Assembly: GCA_942486035.1 (NCBI GenBank)
Contig: CALNXK010000070.1
Location: 408,501-472,500 of the forward strand
From: Porites lobata
Taxonomy: Eukaryota; Cnidaria; Anthozoa; Scleractinia; Poritidae
Length of the DNA stretch: 64,000 nucleotides
Reading direction: 5' to 3'
Part shown: positions 55,901-62,640 of the stretch, piece by piece
How the letters are laid out: every line of letters begins with the position of its first letter
How positions within the stretch are numbered: position 1 is the first letter of the stretch
Notes under the pieces: generated by a model
Databases searched by the model: none
What the model was told of the DNA's origin: nothing
Seen by the model: the letters and a program-made list of their open reading frames with translations, nothing else
Position numbers and translations under genes: made by a program

Positions 55901-56232
55901 TCAAGTCTGTTGTCATCAAACATCAAGCCACATCCCTGTACTCACTGATCGAAGATGGCAAATACCGACCTACTTCACTGGGCCGTGACACGTGGAAGGA
56001 GCTCATTGGGTCTCACGCCTCTTTGCAACGCAACTGTAACAAGGAGGGATTTAACGTTCGATGTAGCGTTGGTCGCCATTCCAAAGCGAGAATTGGTATC
56101 GTTGCTAACAATGAAGACGATTGTGGCACCTGCGACTCCAGAATCGGGTTTGGCACTGGAGGACATCCTGATGCTTCCAACACGTGTGGCAACCAGCACA
56201 TCACAGCGATGGGATACATCTTGGTCCAATAA
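25837..56232 (+). CDS. Gene 2: secreted PAN / EGF / cbEGF array / GGGW-type C-terminal domain protein
   Basis: A complete model was built by hand from splice phases: 25837-25912 (signal peptide, ends phase 1), 28465-28718 (PAN, 1 to 0), 29376-29490 (EGF, 0 to 1), sixteen cbEGF exons between 30347 and 39489 (all 1-1), then 53991-54024 (1 to 2), 55071-55206 (2 to 0) and 55744-56232 (0 to stop). The total is 3087 nt, 1028 residues, with no internal stop. The product should be secreted, disulfide-rich and calcium-binding. The architecture and C-terminal domain resemble, from memory, coral skeletal organic matrix proteins with PAN and fibrinogen-like domains; that likeness is inference. A 14.5-kb intron before the C-terminal exons is full of transposons. 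An AATAAA lies at 56362. Confidence 0.8.
25913..28464 (+). other. Gene 2 intron 1
   Basis: AT-rich, 2.55 kb. No repeat or gene was recognised. Confidence 0.5.
28465..28718 (+). CDS. Gene 2 exon 2: PAN/apple domain
   Basis: Encodes NCRVLAF, ADKCLEGH, GLCELLCYNQPNCVSVNY, RRCELNNSTHRAH and RKGCLYHGAI. The C-x3-C-x5-C pattern with SVNY and CELNNST is typical of the PAN_1 families in cnidarian extracellular proteins, which mediate protein or carbohydrate contacts. Seven cysteines. Acceptor tcaattcag, donor att|gtaagt. Confidence 0.85.
28719..29375 (+). other. Gene 2 intron 2, with TCATCA microsatellites
   Basis: Contains TCATCATCATC runs at 28755-28820 and 29270-29290. From 28933 it is the paralogue of 144-589, and it shows the uninterrupted site into which the hAT element at 1-143 inserted in the other copy. 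Confidence 0.7.
29376..29490 (+). CDS. Gene 2 exon 3: EGF-like domain
   Basis: ACDTSRCQNDGTC...YRCLCPSGFTGEQC. Six cysteines and no calcium motif. It differs from the gene 1 copy by two residues (P to S, N to D). Confidence 0.9.
30347..30469 (+). CDS. Gene 2 cbEGF exon 1
   Basis: DINECEGGTHNC...CNNNKGSYNC; the counterpart of gene 1 exon at 1578. Six cysteines. Confidence 0.9.
30795..30917 (+). CDS. Gene 2 cbEGF exon 2
   Basis: DINECEGKTHNC...GDGNHC; the counterpart of 2030-2152. Confidence 0.9.
31246..31368 (+). CDS. Gene 2 cbEGF exon 3 (cysteine-swapped form)
   Basis: AVFHN plus GSCNC, the same paired change as gene 1 exons 3, 6, 9 and 15, so the change predates the duplication or was transferred between copies. 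Confidence 0.85.
31794..31919 (+). CDS. Gene 2 cbEGF exon 4 (42-codon form)
   Basis: DIDECLVDTHHNC type, six cysteines. Confidence 0.9.
32261..32383 (+). CDS. Gene 2 cbEGF exon 5
   Basis: DINECDGKAHNC...GDGDNC. Acidic Asp replaces Glu after the first cysteine. Confidence 0.9.
32714..32836 (+). CDS. Gene 2 cbEGF exon 6 (canonical HNINGS form)
   Basis: DINECEGGTHNC...AVCHNINGSYNC...YLGDGWNC. Standard cysteine spacing; starts cassette 2 of gene 2. Confidence 0.9.
33255..33380 (+). CDS. Gene 2 cbEGF exon 7 (seven cysteines)
   Basis: DIDECLVDTHHNC type in which GSYNC has become GSCNC while the third cysteine is kept, giving an odd seventh cysteine. Confidence 0.85.
33713..33835 (+). CDS. Gene 2 cbEGF exon 8
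   Basis: DINECEGITHNC...GDGDNC. Keeps the second cysteine that gene 1 exons 8 and 11 have lost. Confidence 0.9.
34165..34287 (+). CDS. Gene 2 cbEGF exon 9
   Basis: AICHSINESYNC...YLGDGWNC: a slightly diverged HNINGS form with six cysteines; begins the third, partial cassette. Confidence 0.9.
34720..34845 (+). CDS. Gene 2 cbEGF exon 10
   Basis: DIDECVVDTHHNC...GSFNCTCKPGFTGDGENC. The second half matches gene 1 exon 22. Confidence 0.9.
35091..35213 (+). CDS. Gene 2 cbEGF exon 11
   Basis: DINECKEGNHNCGSNAVC...YEGSGYNC. No counterpart in gene 1. Confidence 0.9.
35214..35638 (+). other. Intron with a CAACGGCCAC palindrome
   Basis: At about 35325-35370, CAACGGCCACC and GTGGCCGTTG form an inverted pair separated by ~20 bases, likely a small repeat. 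Confidence 0.45.
35639..35764 (+). CDS. Gene 2 cbEGF exon 12
   Basis: DIDECKAAEAHNC...AFCNNTESAYNCTCEPGYLGDGWNC, six cysteines, gatttttag-type acceptor. Confidence 0.9.
35765..37850 (+). other. Long gene 2 intron, no repeat assigned
   Basis: The intron is 2.1 kb. No domain or clear repeat was recognised. It is absent from the gene 1 copy. Confidence 0.4.
37851..37976 (+). CDS. Gene 2 cbEGF exon 13 (weakened)
   Basis: Duplicate of the previous exon (DIDECKAAETHHC...CEPRYLGDGWNC). The last exonic base is A rather than the G found in nearly every other exon (aca|a gtgatg), and the acceptor tract is short. Frame intact, but it may be skipped. Confidence 0.65.
38400..38522 (+). CDS. Gene 2 cbEGF exon 14
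   Basis: DIDECVVDAHNC...AFCFNTHGSFNC...FTGDGKNC; the counterpart of 11575-11697, including the downstream intron. Confidence 0.9.
39038..39160 (+). CDS. Gene 2 cbEGF exon 15
   Basis: DIDECEADTHGC...KRDGKNC; one residue different from 12188-12310 (T for I). Confidence 0.9.
39367..39489 (+). CDS. Gene 2 cbEGF exon 16 (two cysteines lost)
   Basis: DINECEEGTYNC...GSYTCTSKPGYEGDGNNYTG: the fifth cysteine is Ser and the sixth Tyr. Only four cysteines remain, so the module probably does not fold normally. Splice sites and frame are intact and join in phase to 53991. Confidence 0.75.
39490..41100 (+). other. Gene 2 intron, proximal part: small repeats only
   Basis: Near 39503-39560 ATCAGGCG and CGCCTGAT lie inverted around ~50 bp. 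Near 40788-40930 TAGCCTGCGTAG recurs inverted. A 131-codon minus-strand frame (40456-40851) has no recognisable domain. Confidence 0.4.
41101..41312 (+). pseudogene. Decayed cbEGF exon with deleted intron
   Basis: 41101-41222 matches the sequence that normally follows a cbEGF exon (ATCGAAAG...TGCTCTTTATAGCAA...AGTAGACCATATTA). It runs directly into the middle of a cbEGF exon (GAAGGAAGAACTC..., AACTGCAATTCTAATGCGG). That exon has Cys-to-Tyr and a stop just before the CTC core. No acceptor or donor survives. Confidence 0.7.
41313..41924 (+). mobile_element. LINE reverse-transcriptase 3' fragment
   Basis: Plus-strand reading shows DFVDNFNYLGS, then in the next frame a block with VKKLQGQAWGAFWRLERIWNS and VCLYKCTVLSFLLYGSET. 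A TGA follows where a Trp is usual, then LNTFQLNCLRVMLGISRRDN. This is the C-terminal part of a non-LTR retrotransposon protein of the RTE/craniofacial-development-like type. One frameshift and one stop. It begins immediately after the decayed cbEGF exon. Confidence 0.7.
41929..42045. repeat. Decamer satellite, left block
   Basis: About twelve copies of a 10-bp unit (AAAGCCCTAC, drifting to ATAGCTCTAC and ATAACCGTAC). Confidence 0.9.
42046..42640. mobile_element. ~600-bp element inside the decamer satellite
   Basis: It is bounded by a short inverted motif (GGTTTTCACAGTGACG and CGTGACGGTGAAAAC) and flanked on both sides by the same decamer array in the same direction. Contains a small palindrome GGTGGACC...TGTCCACC at 42410-42430. 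No coding capacity. Confidence 0.5.
42641..42706. repeat. Decamer satellite, right block
   Basis: Six further copies of the decamer (TACATAGTCC, TACATAGCTC and relatives). Confidence 0.85.
42707..43140 (+). mobile_element. LINE reverse-transcriptase fragment (CR1/L2-like)
   Basis: Reading on the plus strand gives KTGFMVVRSRQRIATLDGDI, VNGLTLQQVETTNCL, WRNHLQSVRQKV, a stop, then IRPFVALEHLINVYRSIAEP and ESLQKL. This is the region just after the polymerase core of a non-LTR element. Contains stops; starts abruptly at the satellite edge. Confidence 0.65.
43400..43715. repeat. Palindromic MITE-like foldback
   Basis: Arms about 43400-43518 and 43594-43715 are reverse complements with moderate divergence (CCATTTTTCAGCTGCAATGA against TCATTGCAGTTGAAAAATGG; ACATTCGCAC against GTGCGAATGT). 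The loop is ~75 bp. Confidence 0.7.
43985..44262. repeat. Flanking direct repeat, left copy
   Basis: Resembles 53085-53390 in the same orientation: a CTGCATTGCAGTTTGTTCGTC motif, a CACACACC...CTTCACC stretch, TGGAG...GGGAACCC, and CAGGTTGCTGG. The two copies bracket the palindrome nest. The function is unknown. Confidence 0.5.
44556..45101 (+). CDS. Arginine-rich repeat protein fragment of the palindromic element
   Basis: The frame has 181 codons, but the first 20-odd and last 20-odd residues overlap the element's terminal repeat sequence. ATG at 44706 starts MSKNNSRENLACRRQ. From there five tandem 19-residue units run to about 45030, of the form [VR]xxRxxxSxExRQxERxRAR (for example RRRQNFSKESRQVERVRAR and RRRENYSEKRRQAERDRAR). 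Highly basic, probably helical and nucleic-acid-binding. The repeats recall Arg-rich N-terminal regions of some transposon proteins. It is present only in the left arm, so it is probably the remains of the element's own gene. No family assigned. Confidence 0.5.
   Translation: MAGNRMAQRRAIISRKIGQLVLKKEISKQLRKKIFRQSLYNFLLQLTKAIMSKNNSRENLACRRQVLSKEQREGERQRARVNTRRASEDDRQRERVRSRRRRQNFSKESRQVERVRARRRRENYSEKRRQAERDRARMNRQRQCEREIQRQRERQQNIDMMTESVVLMLLWPRAIIILISN
46491..47294. mobile_element. Foldback transposon with CAGACTGC subterminal repeats (804 bp)
   Basis: Termini GGTCAGTGTAAAACGCAGAC and its complement; arms of about 130 bp (46491-46625 and 47165-47294) made of repeated CAGACTGC(GGA) units. 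The direct repeat GACGTGTAAACC flanks both ends (46479-46490, 47295-47306). The related sequence at about 52490-52515 is uninterrupted, confirming insertion. No transposase seen. Long target duplication plus long TIRs would suit a Mutator-like group, but this is not proven. Confidence 0.85.
48377..51541. mobile_element. Foldback transposon with GC-rich minisatellite arms
   Basis: Termini GAGTTTGACTAATAGTCGCG and the exact inverse. Each arm carries ~22-bp tandem repeats (GTCGCGGTCGCGGGTCCAA unit; 48390-48490 and 51429-51530), followed by inverted arms 49745-50380 and 50700-51360. A 9-bp target duplication TGTCAGCCT lies at 48368-48376 and 51542-51550. The opposite arm of the host palindrome (near 45300) shows the uninterrupted site. 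The 9-bp duplication suggests a Mutator-like group. Contains the hAT-like insertion below. No coding region. Confidence 0.9.
48557..49744. mobile_element. hAT-like DNA transposon, non-autonomous (1188 bp)
   Basis: Ends CACAGGCGTACGGG and CCCGTACGCCTATG, near-perfect inverted repeats of 14 bp, with an 8-bp target duplication AAGGGAAA (48549-48556, 49745-49752). The right arm of the foldback near 51365 has the uninterrupted sequence. CA-start with an 8-bp duplication fits hAT. A GC-rich stem GGGGGGCTGCAGCCCCCC lies just inside the left end. No transposase frame. Same family as the fragment at 1-143. Confidence 0.85.
52219..52863. repeat. Inverted extra copy of the palindrome loop
   Basis: 52219-52500 is the reverse complement of 47577-47307, and 52500-52863 that of 46490-46133. 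It joins the two halves without the 804-bp insertion. It sits outside the outer end of the palindrome. Confidence 0.8.
53085..53390. repeat. Flanking direct repeat, right copy
   Basis: Diverged copy of 43985-44262. The GCAGTTT..GT(C/G)CCTCA motif occurs twice here (53120-53145, 53205-53235). Confidence 0.5.
53391..53990 (+). other. End of the long gene 2 intron
   Basis: Nothing recognised except GGTCACATG/CATGACC motifs repeated at 53795-53840. Ends in the acceptor tttcttacag. Confidence 0.4.
53991..54024 (+). CDS. Gene 2 short exon opening the C-terminal domain
   Basis: 34 nt encoding (A)STCKDIYDKN plus two bases, with acceptor tttcttacag and donor ttt|gtaagt. The phase 1 entry and phase 2 exit fit both neighbours exactly. 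Starting a domain with Cys-Lys-Asp-Ile-Tyr matches the opening of coral PAN/fibrinogen-like proteins as I recall them. Confidence 0.75.
54025..55070 (+). other. Gene 2 intron
   Basis: No repeat recognised. A 76-codon frame at 54882-55112 overlaps the next exon out of frame and is not used. Confidence 0.5.
55071..55206 (+). CDS. Gene 2 exon with the GGGWTL motif
   Basis: Encodes NAAYLLDVGSRKVPVYCHM, DLDACKGGGWTLIMKIDGSK. The VYCHM...GGGWTL pattern corresponds to the start of fibrinogen-like domains (YC.M...GGWT). Starts after gaccag in phase 2, ends in phase 0 (aag|gtatta). Confidence 0.8.
55744..56232 (+). CDS. Gene 2 terminal exon: fibrinogen-like C-terminal domain
   Basis: 162 residues: DTFRYYSVLWKN, TKLPTYWNTPFNKICLGMK, SLYSLIEDGKYR, WKELIGSHASLQRNCNKEGF, then KARIGIVANNEDDCGTCDSR, IGFGTGG, NTCGNQHITAMGYILVQ and TAA. 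Unlike the FReD of gene 1 it lacks DRDND and SNLNGLY, but has the C-x2-C and GFGTGG blocks of the coral matrix-type domain. Reading starts at 55744 after ccccag, in phase 0. Confidence 0.85.
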   Translation, partial: DTFRYYSVLWKNTNDFNLLGGKTGLDTNETKLPTYWNTPFNKICLGMKVDQHFKSVVIKHQATSLYSLIEDGKYRPTSLGRDTWKELIGSHASLQRNCNKEGFNVRCSVGRHSKARIGIVANNEDDCGTCDSRIGFGTGGHPDASNTCGNQHITAMGYILVQ

Positions 56233-56361
56233 CAGCTGTAATTCGCTGAGAAACTGTTTTCTAACCGCCGTCTAAAAAGGCAGAAGTGGGCCTTAAAGAC
56301 AACTAAGATACTTTAGATTGTTGTAATATGTAGTTTTAATCGAAGAAAGGATTAGCGCTGA

Positions 56362-56367
56362 AATAAA
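56362..56367 (+). terminator. Polyadenylation signal of gene 2
   Basis: AATAAA lies 130 bases after the stop codon; the only canonical signal close by. Confidence 0.65.
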
Positions 56368-58386
56368 AAACTGATTCTACAAAAAGACTGTTCTTTGACT
56401 ATCTTTCTCTACATCATTTCTAAAAGATGAAGGATCACCTCAGGTTAAAAGATAACTAAGCGATCCCGACGAAAGAGTACCGACCGTGACGAGGTAATCG
56501 ACAAGAGCCGTAGGCAGTATGATATTCATCCCTGGGTATTGTTATTCATGACATTATAAAAGGGTATGGGGAATCAATCCGACCTGAGACAAGCCCAAGA
56601 CAGACTGAATTGAATATAGGTAATGTGGAACCCGTCAACACTTACTCGCTCGGGAGAGTGTATGGGTCGCCAATCGCCCTGCATGTCGGGCAACGGTAGT
56701 GAATGGGAGAAAGCGTGCCAATGTTTTACTTTTTATATCATTAATTAATTGTGAAGAGACCTAATTTTAGTAAGTTTATATCATGGAATGTTAAAATTCA
56801 ACGTTTTCATCGATTGGACAATTATGTACATCGATATGGACTTAGCCATAATTGTCACCATTGACTGGCTTCTATGAAATTACAATCCGTTTGATATAAG
56901 CTTCAAATAATTTGTAAGCGGAACCTCAACTACGTTGCAATAACTAAGGTAGGAAGGATTAGTGAATGGTGTAATGCTCGTGGTAAAGATTTTGACGATA
57001 AATAGAAGCTTAATTTGTGAATTATTCCAATAGACTTATAACTAGCCACATGAAAGGAACTTTCGGTTTTCAGGTAAAAATTTCAGCAGTTTTCACTTCA
57101 TCTTTTGTTTGGTTTACCAGTTTATTCAATTCAGTAGTCAGTAGATCAGCCAAAAAACTCTGCATATTTGCTAGACAACGAAAAACAATGCTATCAACAG
57201 CAAATAAAATCAGTTGTTATATCATAGTTGATAAGGTGAAATGGTTCAAGCCTATCAGATCTCTTTGTTATACATGTATCTTTGGACTTAACGGCTCACA
57301 ACATTTAAGAGCAACCAATAAAAACGTTGCATTAATTTATTCAGTCACAATTAATGAAAAAACAACAAAGGATTGTGCACCGTCAGGATGTAAGGATCCT
57401 TACATATATTAATTTCATAACCTTACATATATTAATTTCATAACCTTACATATATTAATTTCATAGTCTCCTCCACTGATGTCATAAATGGGGCAGATGA
57501 ATTGTTCATATCATTGATGTAAAGCAGAAAATTAGAAAATTGAAGTTCCTGATAAAGAATCATGAGAATACGATCACTTCTGTCAAAAAAACCGCGAAAA
57601 ACAGACGTCAGCCGAAAAAACTCAGCGAGCAAACAGGAAACCATCCATATTTTGCCTTGGTACTGGGATGACACGCTCTAGATCTCTTGTACGTGTTGGA
57701 TGGTATTTTCAAATATGGCTGCATTAGAAGCACAGTGATTCCGCGCCTGCGAATATGACTGCCTTTCAACACTCCCCGCCTTTGGGGTCGTGCTCCCTTA
57801 TCCAAATAACCTGTTCTAGACCTTCAGATGGTGCGGAGCGAGTTTAATCGTACGCGAGGGTAGTATTCACATCATAGATTGAGCCTTGGTAACGACAGTA
57901 CCCGAGGTCCCTGAGCCATTAGACAGGCTTCATTTACAGCCGATGATAACTATCGAAAAGATTTTTTACCTGCTTTTCCTTGCAGCTTACCATAGGAGCC
58001 GATTTACTTGTTTAAATGCCAGGCAAAATCAAGAGGGGGAGAGGGGGAGAGGGTGGGGGGTTGGACACGAGCGGGAGAATGGCCTGCGTGGCACTCGCCG
58101 GATTTAGGGCGAAGGAGGCGCGTTCCCCTCGCGCGGCCTGTTAAGTAAATAACAGCCGGCGGCTGCAACGCAGGCTAAGGGGAGTACAAGTAGAAAAAAA
58201 AAACAAAAAAAAAAAAACAGGTCAGTTGTACACTTTAGCTTTTAAGGACACAAATAGGGGTCATTGTGCCAGGCGTTCCTAGCGGAGACCGTGGAAACTG
58301 GGAATAAGAATCTTTGCGTGATCGAAGCCACGCATGTTTTGCGAAGAAATCTTAGGAAAGATTAAATGTAGGGTTTTTCCGAAACG
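56368..58386. other. Intergenic sequence after gene 2
   Basis: No gene recognised. Holds the 23-bp tandem repeat listed separately, a GGGGGAGA run near 58035 and an A-run near 58190-58220. Confidence 0.4.
57398..57466. repeat. Three tandem copies of a 23-bp unit
   Basis: CCTTACATATATTAATTTCA plus TAA, repeated three times; only the last base of the third copy differs. Confidence 0.95.
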
Positions 58387-59026
58387 TGTCGGTCCACGAA
58401 TTCTATCGCTTCACAGCGTCGATTACTTTGGAACAAGTGAACTGTGGGAGTGTGTTCGAGCAACTCGTTCGCTTCACGATGAGGTACCAGGAATCTGATT
58501 TACATCTTGCCTTTATTCTTCTTAATCTTCTTACAAGTTCTACTTACACAGCAACTTTCTCAGTTCTACCAACTTCTCTACTCTTCTTCTCCTACTCTTA
58601 CTAGTTCAAGTATAGTAGCGGTTTTAATAGCCAAAGCTAGACATGTTTGGGTTAGCTGACCGAAAGAGATTCTATTGTATATCTTATCGCTAACATTGCA
58701 ACAGGTTTGCTATTATTAGGGAATAGATTAGCTCACGCACAGCCGCGACTGACAAGTACCAAAGATCCAAGGTCAGCTCTAACACCACAAACACGACCAC
58801 CTGTAATAAACTAACATCTGACAATGCCAAGCGAATAACATTCCTAATATTGCAATAAGCAAATTCGCGAGCTAAGCATAAATTCAAGTACAAGTAAAAA
58901 CAAAAGATCAAAACATGAAAACAGTACGTGGACAAAAACAAGACTTAATGAAACAAAAACTAAACTTAAAAGATAAGATAGATCTGTCTTAAGAAAATAA
59001 CTTTCAAAATACTCCACAACATCATA
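58387..59026 (-). mobile_element. Putative 3' LTR of the Ty3/Gypsy element
   Basis: On the minus strand a polypurine tract (AAGGGAGGGGGGA, 59040-59027) is followed by TATGATGTTGTGG, a likely mutated TGTGATG LTR start. An AATAAA lies within (about 58520) and a possible terminus GGACCGACA ends at 58387. The 5' LTR is outside the window, so boundaries are not verified. Confidence 0.45.
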
Positions 59027-59040
59027 TCCCCCCTCCCTTA

Positions 59041-60041
59041 GAAAAAGCATCGTCCTCGATGCAAAAGGACGTAATACATATAAATTAGTAATAAGTGCGT
59101 AAATTATCAAAACCAAACTGTCACACTACACAATATCAATTAAAACAGGTCAACTGTTTAATGTCAGCAATAGTTCAGTGTTCAATGCATTGTTCTTGAA
59201 TCTTGTGACTTGAAAACTGGAGCTAAGTAAATTGATGACAGTGTTCTTGTGAAGGACTTGACTTCAGAACCACTTGAAAACACTTGAATTAACAGCATAA
59301 ATCATCCTGTAGTAGCATAAGGAACGGTTGCTAGAAATGCCATTTCAACTTGAATGTACCGGACAACGCACACCTGGAAGACAAGGCTATCTTGTTCGTA
59401 AATGTTATGAAACAAAGCTCCAAATGAAGCGAAATCGTCTGAAGAAGACAGAAAGTACTGGCCAGTGATAAGTATCAACAAGCACAGTTCTGCTTAACTG
59501 TAACAAAGAAGGGGTCAAACTGGACCCAACAGAGTAGCCAATGCCATGCTGAGTGATCAAAGTGTGTTTAGACTTTTTGGAGACAAACAATTGGGTAAAA
59601 TCACCGACAAGCCATCGAAGAACAATTGAAGAATCGGTCATTGAATACATGGCGAAATACCAATGCAAGCAACTTTATAAAAAAAAAACTATTACAAAGC
59701 GCGTAATATATCTAATTATCTAATTTCCGACGTTTAAGGATAATACCTATTTTACACAAACGTATTAAACAAAATAGCCACAGAAACAAAACATAAATAT
59801 AGAAGCCAATAGATCAAAAGATTTTAAAAAGACATTAGATGCAATAATTTCACGTGCGCATAACTTGATACTGAAGATAACTTAACTTGAACTTCTGAAG
59901 ACAAAAACTTGTCAAATTCATGATATAATGTAAACAACAACTTACAAAAAGATTATAGAGAGACTTGAGAAACGGAGAGAAGGCGTTCAGAAATTCATGG
60001 ACCAAAAAGATATTTTGCCTTTGGGTGTTACCGAACTCAAT
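59041..60041 (-). other. 3' untranslated part of the Gypsy element
   Basis: Lies between the chromodomain and the polypurine tract. AT-rich with no conserved reading frame. Confidence 0.4.
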
Positions 60042-60644
60042 TCATGGGTAAGAGAAAATCAAAAAAATATAAGCCAAGAAGTAAGGTAGACTACAAAAAC
60101 TAGAATTATTTTTGTGATTGAAGATAATTATCAATGACACGTCTATCCAAAATATGGTGTTCCGGTTCCCACGTTGGTGGTTCTTAGGAAAGGTGAGCCA
60201 CTTGACCAAGTACTTAACCTTTCCATTTCTCTTTCGATGTTTTAGAATTTTTTCAGCACTGAACACAGTTTCATTGTCGATAACAATTGCTTCCGCAGTT
60301 GATTCTTTTGCATTTTGAAGTTGATTCTTTGTCTTTTCTTGGTCTAATTCTTTGTTTACCTCTTTCTCTTTTTGAGGCTGTGGGGACAGTGGCACCTCAA
60401 CACTAACTGTCTTTAAGTCAGTGTCTTTAGAATTCGCTTCAGCAGAAATTGGCTCAAAACAATCTTTTGGAATATCCGATTCATTAATGTACGCCTCGGC
60501 AGGGTCATCAAAAGGCGGAGGATCAATTGGTCTCAAACTGGGATCAACAAATGGCTTCATACGATTTGCGTGACACAAAAAAGCAACTTTTTTTATTGGT
60601 GATCGTGCGTAACTTAAAATGAACCGGTGACAATTTCTCAACAA
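60042..60644 (-). pseudogene. Integrase tail and chromodomain, frameshifted
   Basis: Encodes HANRMKPFVDPS, an acidic/Glu-rich linker, then FSAEKILKHRKRNGKVKYLV and KWL, a chromodomain N-terminal half. The second half (TWEPEHHIL-like) is present but in another frame after about 60175. Chromodomains in this class guide integration to chromatin marks. Joined upstream to integrase by a one-base frameshift near 60590. Confidence 0.8.
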
Positions 60645-62091
60645 TTCTGTATGGACCCAACCAATTATGCATTAACGTTTTGGATAACCCTTTTCTAGTT
60701 CTCGGTGTATAAACCCAAACATGTTGTCCAACTTCAAAAACAGGTTCTTTTGTCTTTTTATCGTAATAATCCTTCATTTTTTGTTGTGAACGTTGTAAAT
60801 TTTGTCTCGCTAAATTTTGAGCCAATTCGACTTTCTCGACAACACGTTTTCGATAGTCAAGGAGCGAAGTGCTTAAGTCATCAGCCACAGGAGGCAAATA
60901 CTTAACGTCAATTGGTAAGCGTGGCTCTCGCCCATAATGAACGTAAAAAGGAGAATCCCCAATTGCATGTAAAACAGAAGTCCTATGAGTAAACAAAATA
61001 AGCGGTATGAACTCTTCCCAATCTTTCTGGTTTTTGGAAACGTACATTGACAAAGACTGACACAAGGTAGAACTAAACCTTTCTACAAGACCATCGGTCT
61101 GTGGGTGATAACGAGAAGCATTGACCTTTTGAATTTGAAATATTTTACAAACTTCTGCAACGACCTTAGACGAAAAGTTAGTTCCCCTGTCAAAGAGCAA
61201 CACACGTGGAGCCCCATATCTAAAGATAATTTCATCAATCAAAAGACAAGCAATAACAGTTGCTTCGACACTAGGCACTGGGAATGCTTCGACACAACGA
61301 GTTAAATAATAGCTAAAAGCTACAATATACCTACTGCCTCTACTAGAAGGTGGAAAAGGACCTAAAACATCAACAGCCACTCTGTCAAATGCACCCTCGA
61401 CTGGAATTGGAAGTAAAGGCCCGGGTGCACATACCTTTCCACCAGTATCTTTGCTTAAGTTTACTAAAACTTTGCTCAAGCCAAAATGAGCACCGGCAAT
61501 ATGATCATGTACATTAGAGAGAATTTCAAAACGTAATTCAGCTGGGACAACAAGCTGAGAAAACGATTCACGAGCATTACGCCTTCGATTAAAATCAATG
61601 TGGTAAAGCAAACCATCTTGACCGATATAAAAATTATCGCTTGTGAGTAAAATCTTGCGTGCATCTTTATCGTTAGTAGGTAGGATATCATTCTCTAGAA
61701 AATCAATCATTGCAGCTAATTCAGGAATTCTTCTTTGCATTTCTTGAGTGTGGGGCGTTTGAGGTTCTTCTTTCTTGAGCGACCTTATTTCACAAGAATC
61801 ATATGGACGTCTAGACAAACAATCAGCATTACCATGGATTCTACCAGGGCGATGAACAATATTAAAGTCATATTGTTTCAAAAGTAAGCCCCATCTAGCA
61901 AGACGACCAGAAGCATCTTTAACATTCATTAACCAACAAAGAGAACTATGATCTATAACAACAGTAAACTTATGATTGTGTAAATAAGGCTGAAATTTCT
62001 TAATACCCTCAACTAATGGGAGAGCTTCTCTTTCTGTGGTACTATAATTTTGCTCTGCCTGATTCAAACCACGGCCATTGTAAGCAATCAC
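60544..62091 (-). pseudogene. RNase H and integrase of the Gypsy element
   Basis: One 515-codon frame. RNase H is at residues ~1-75 (NYSTTEREALPLVEG, VVIDHSSLCW, GNADCLSRRPYD). The integrase HH half of the zinc finger (HDHIAGAHFG) is present, but its CxxC is missing because the reading jumps from VNLSKD to the region before the catalytic core. The catalytic acids remain visible (AVDVLGPF; LLFDRGTNF; TDGLVERF). A GPY/F-like module (WLGPYRIVEKL) closes it. Confidence 0.85.
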
Positions 62092-62640
62092 TACTCTTTG
62101 CCATTTTGAATTTGTGCCAAGGTAAAACCGATACCAGTAGAGCTAACATCAACAAATAGCAAAAATGGTTCTCTACAATTAGGATATGCCAAAATGGGTG
62201 CAGAAACTAAGGCACGCTTAAGCTTGTCAAACGCCTTGGCACAAGCTACCGTCCAAACAAAAGGAACGTTCTTCTTTGTCAAAGCATTCAAAGGGTTGGC
62301 AATATGTGAAAAACCTCCTACAAAACGTCTGTAATAATTAGCAAGACCTAAGAAACTTCTCAATTCCTTCAAATTTGTGGGGGTGGGGAATTCCTGAACC
62401 ACCCTTACTTTGTCTGGGTTAGGACTAATACCTTCTGGCGTAACTACGTGACCAAGATACTCTAATCTTTGTTTAACGAAACTGCATTTCTTTGGATTCA
62501 ACTTAACATTGGCGTCACGCAAGCTTCTAAAAACTTCCTCCAAATGGACTACATACTCATCTACAGACTTAAAGAAAATGAAACTCTGAATATTGTTTTG
62601 GCTGTTGACAAACGTCTGAAGAATTATGTTGAGCATCCGA
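62091..62640 (-). pseudogene. Reverse transcriptase 3' remnant
   Basis: Starts in the middle of the polymerase (FKSVDEYVVHLEEVFRSL), then LNPKKCSFVKQRLEYLGHVV, LRSFLGLANYYRRFV, and PFLLFVDVSSTGIGF. Everything upstream, including the YxDD catalytic box, is deleted; sequence from the protease linker is fused directly at about 62590-62640. Confidence 0.85.

Noticed and set aside
58690..59116. Hydrophobic minus-strand frames in the right-hand part
   Set aside because: They are translations of the AT-rich putative LTR, with no conserved domain.
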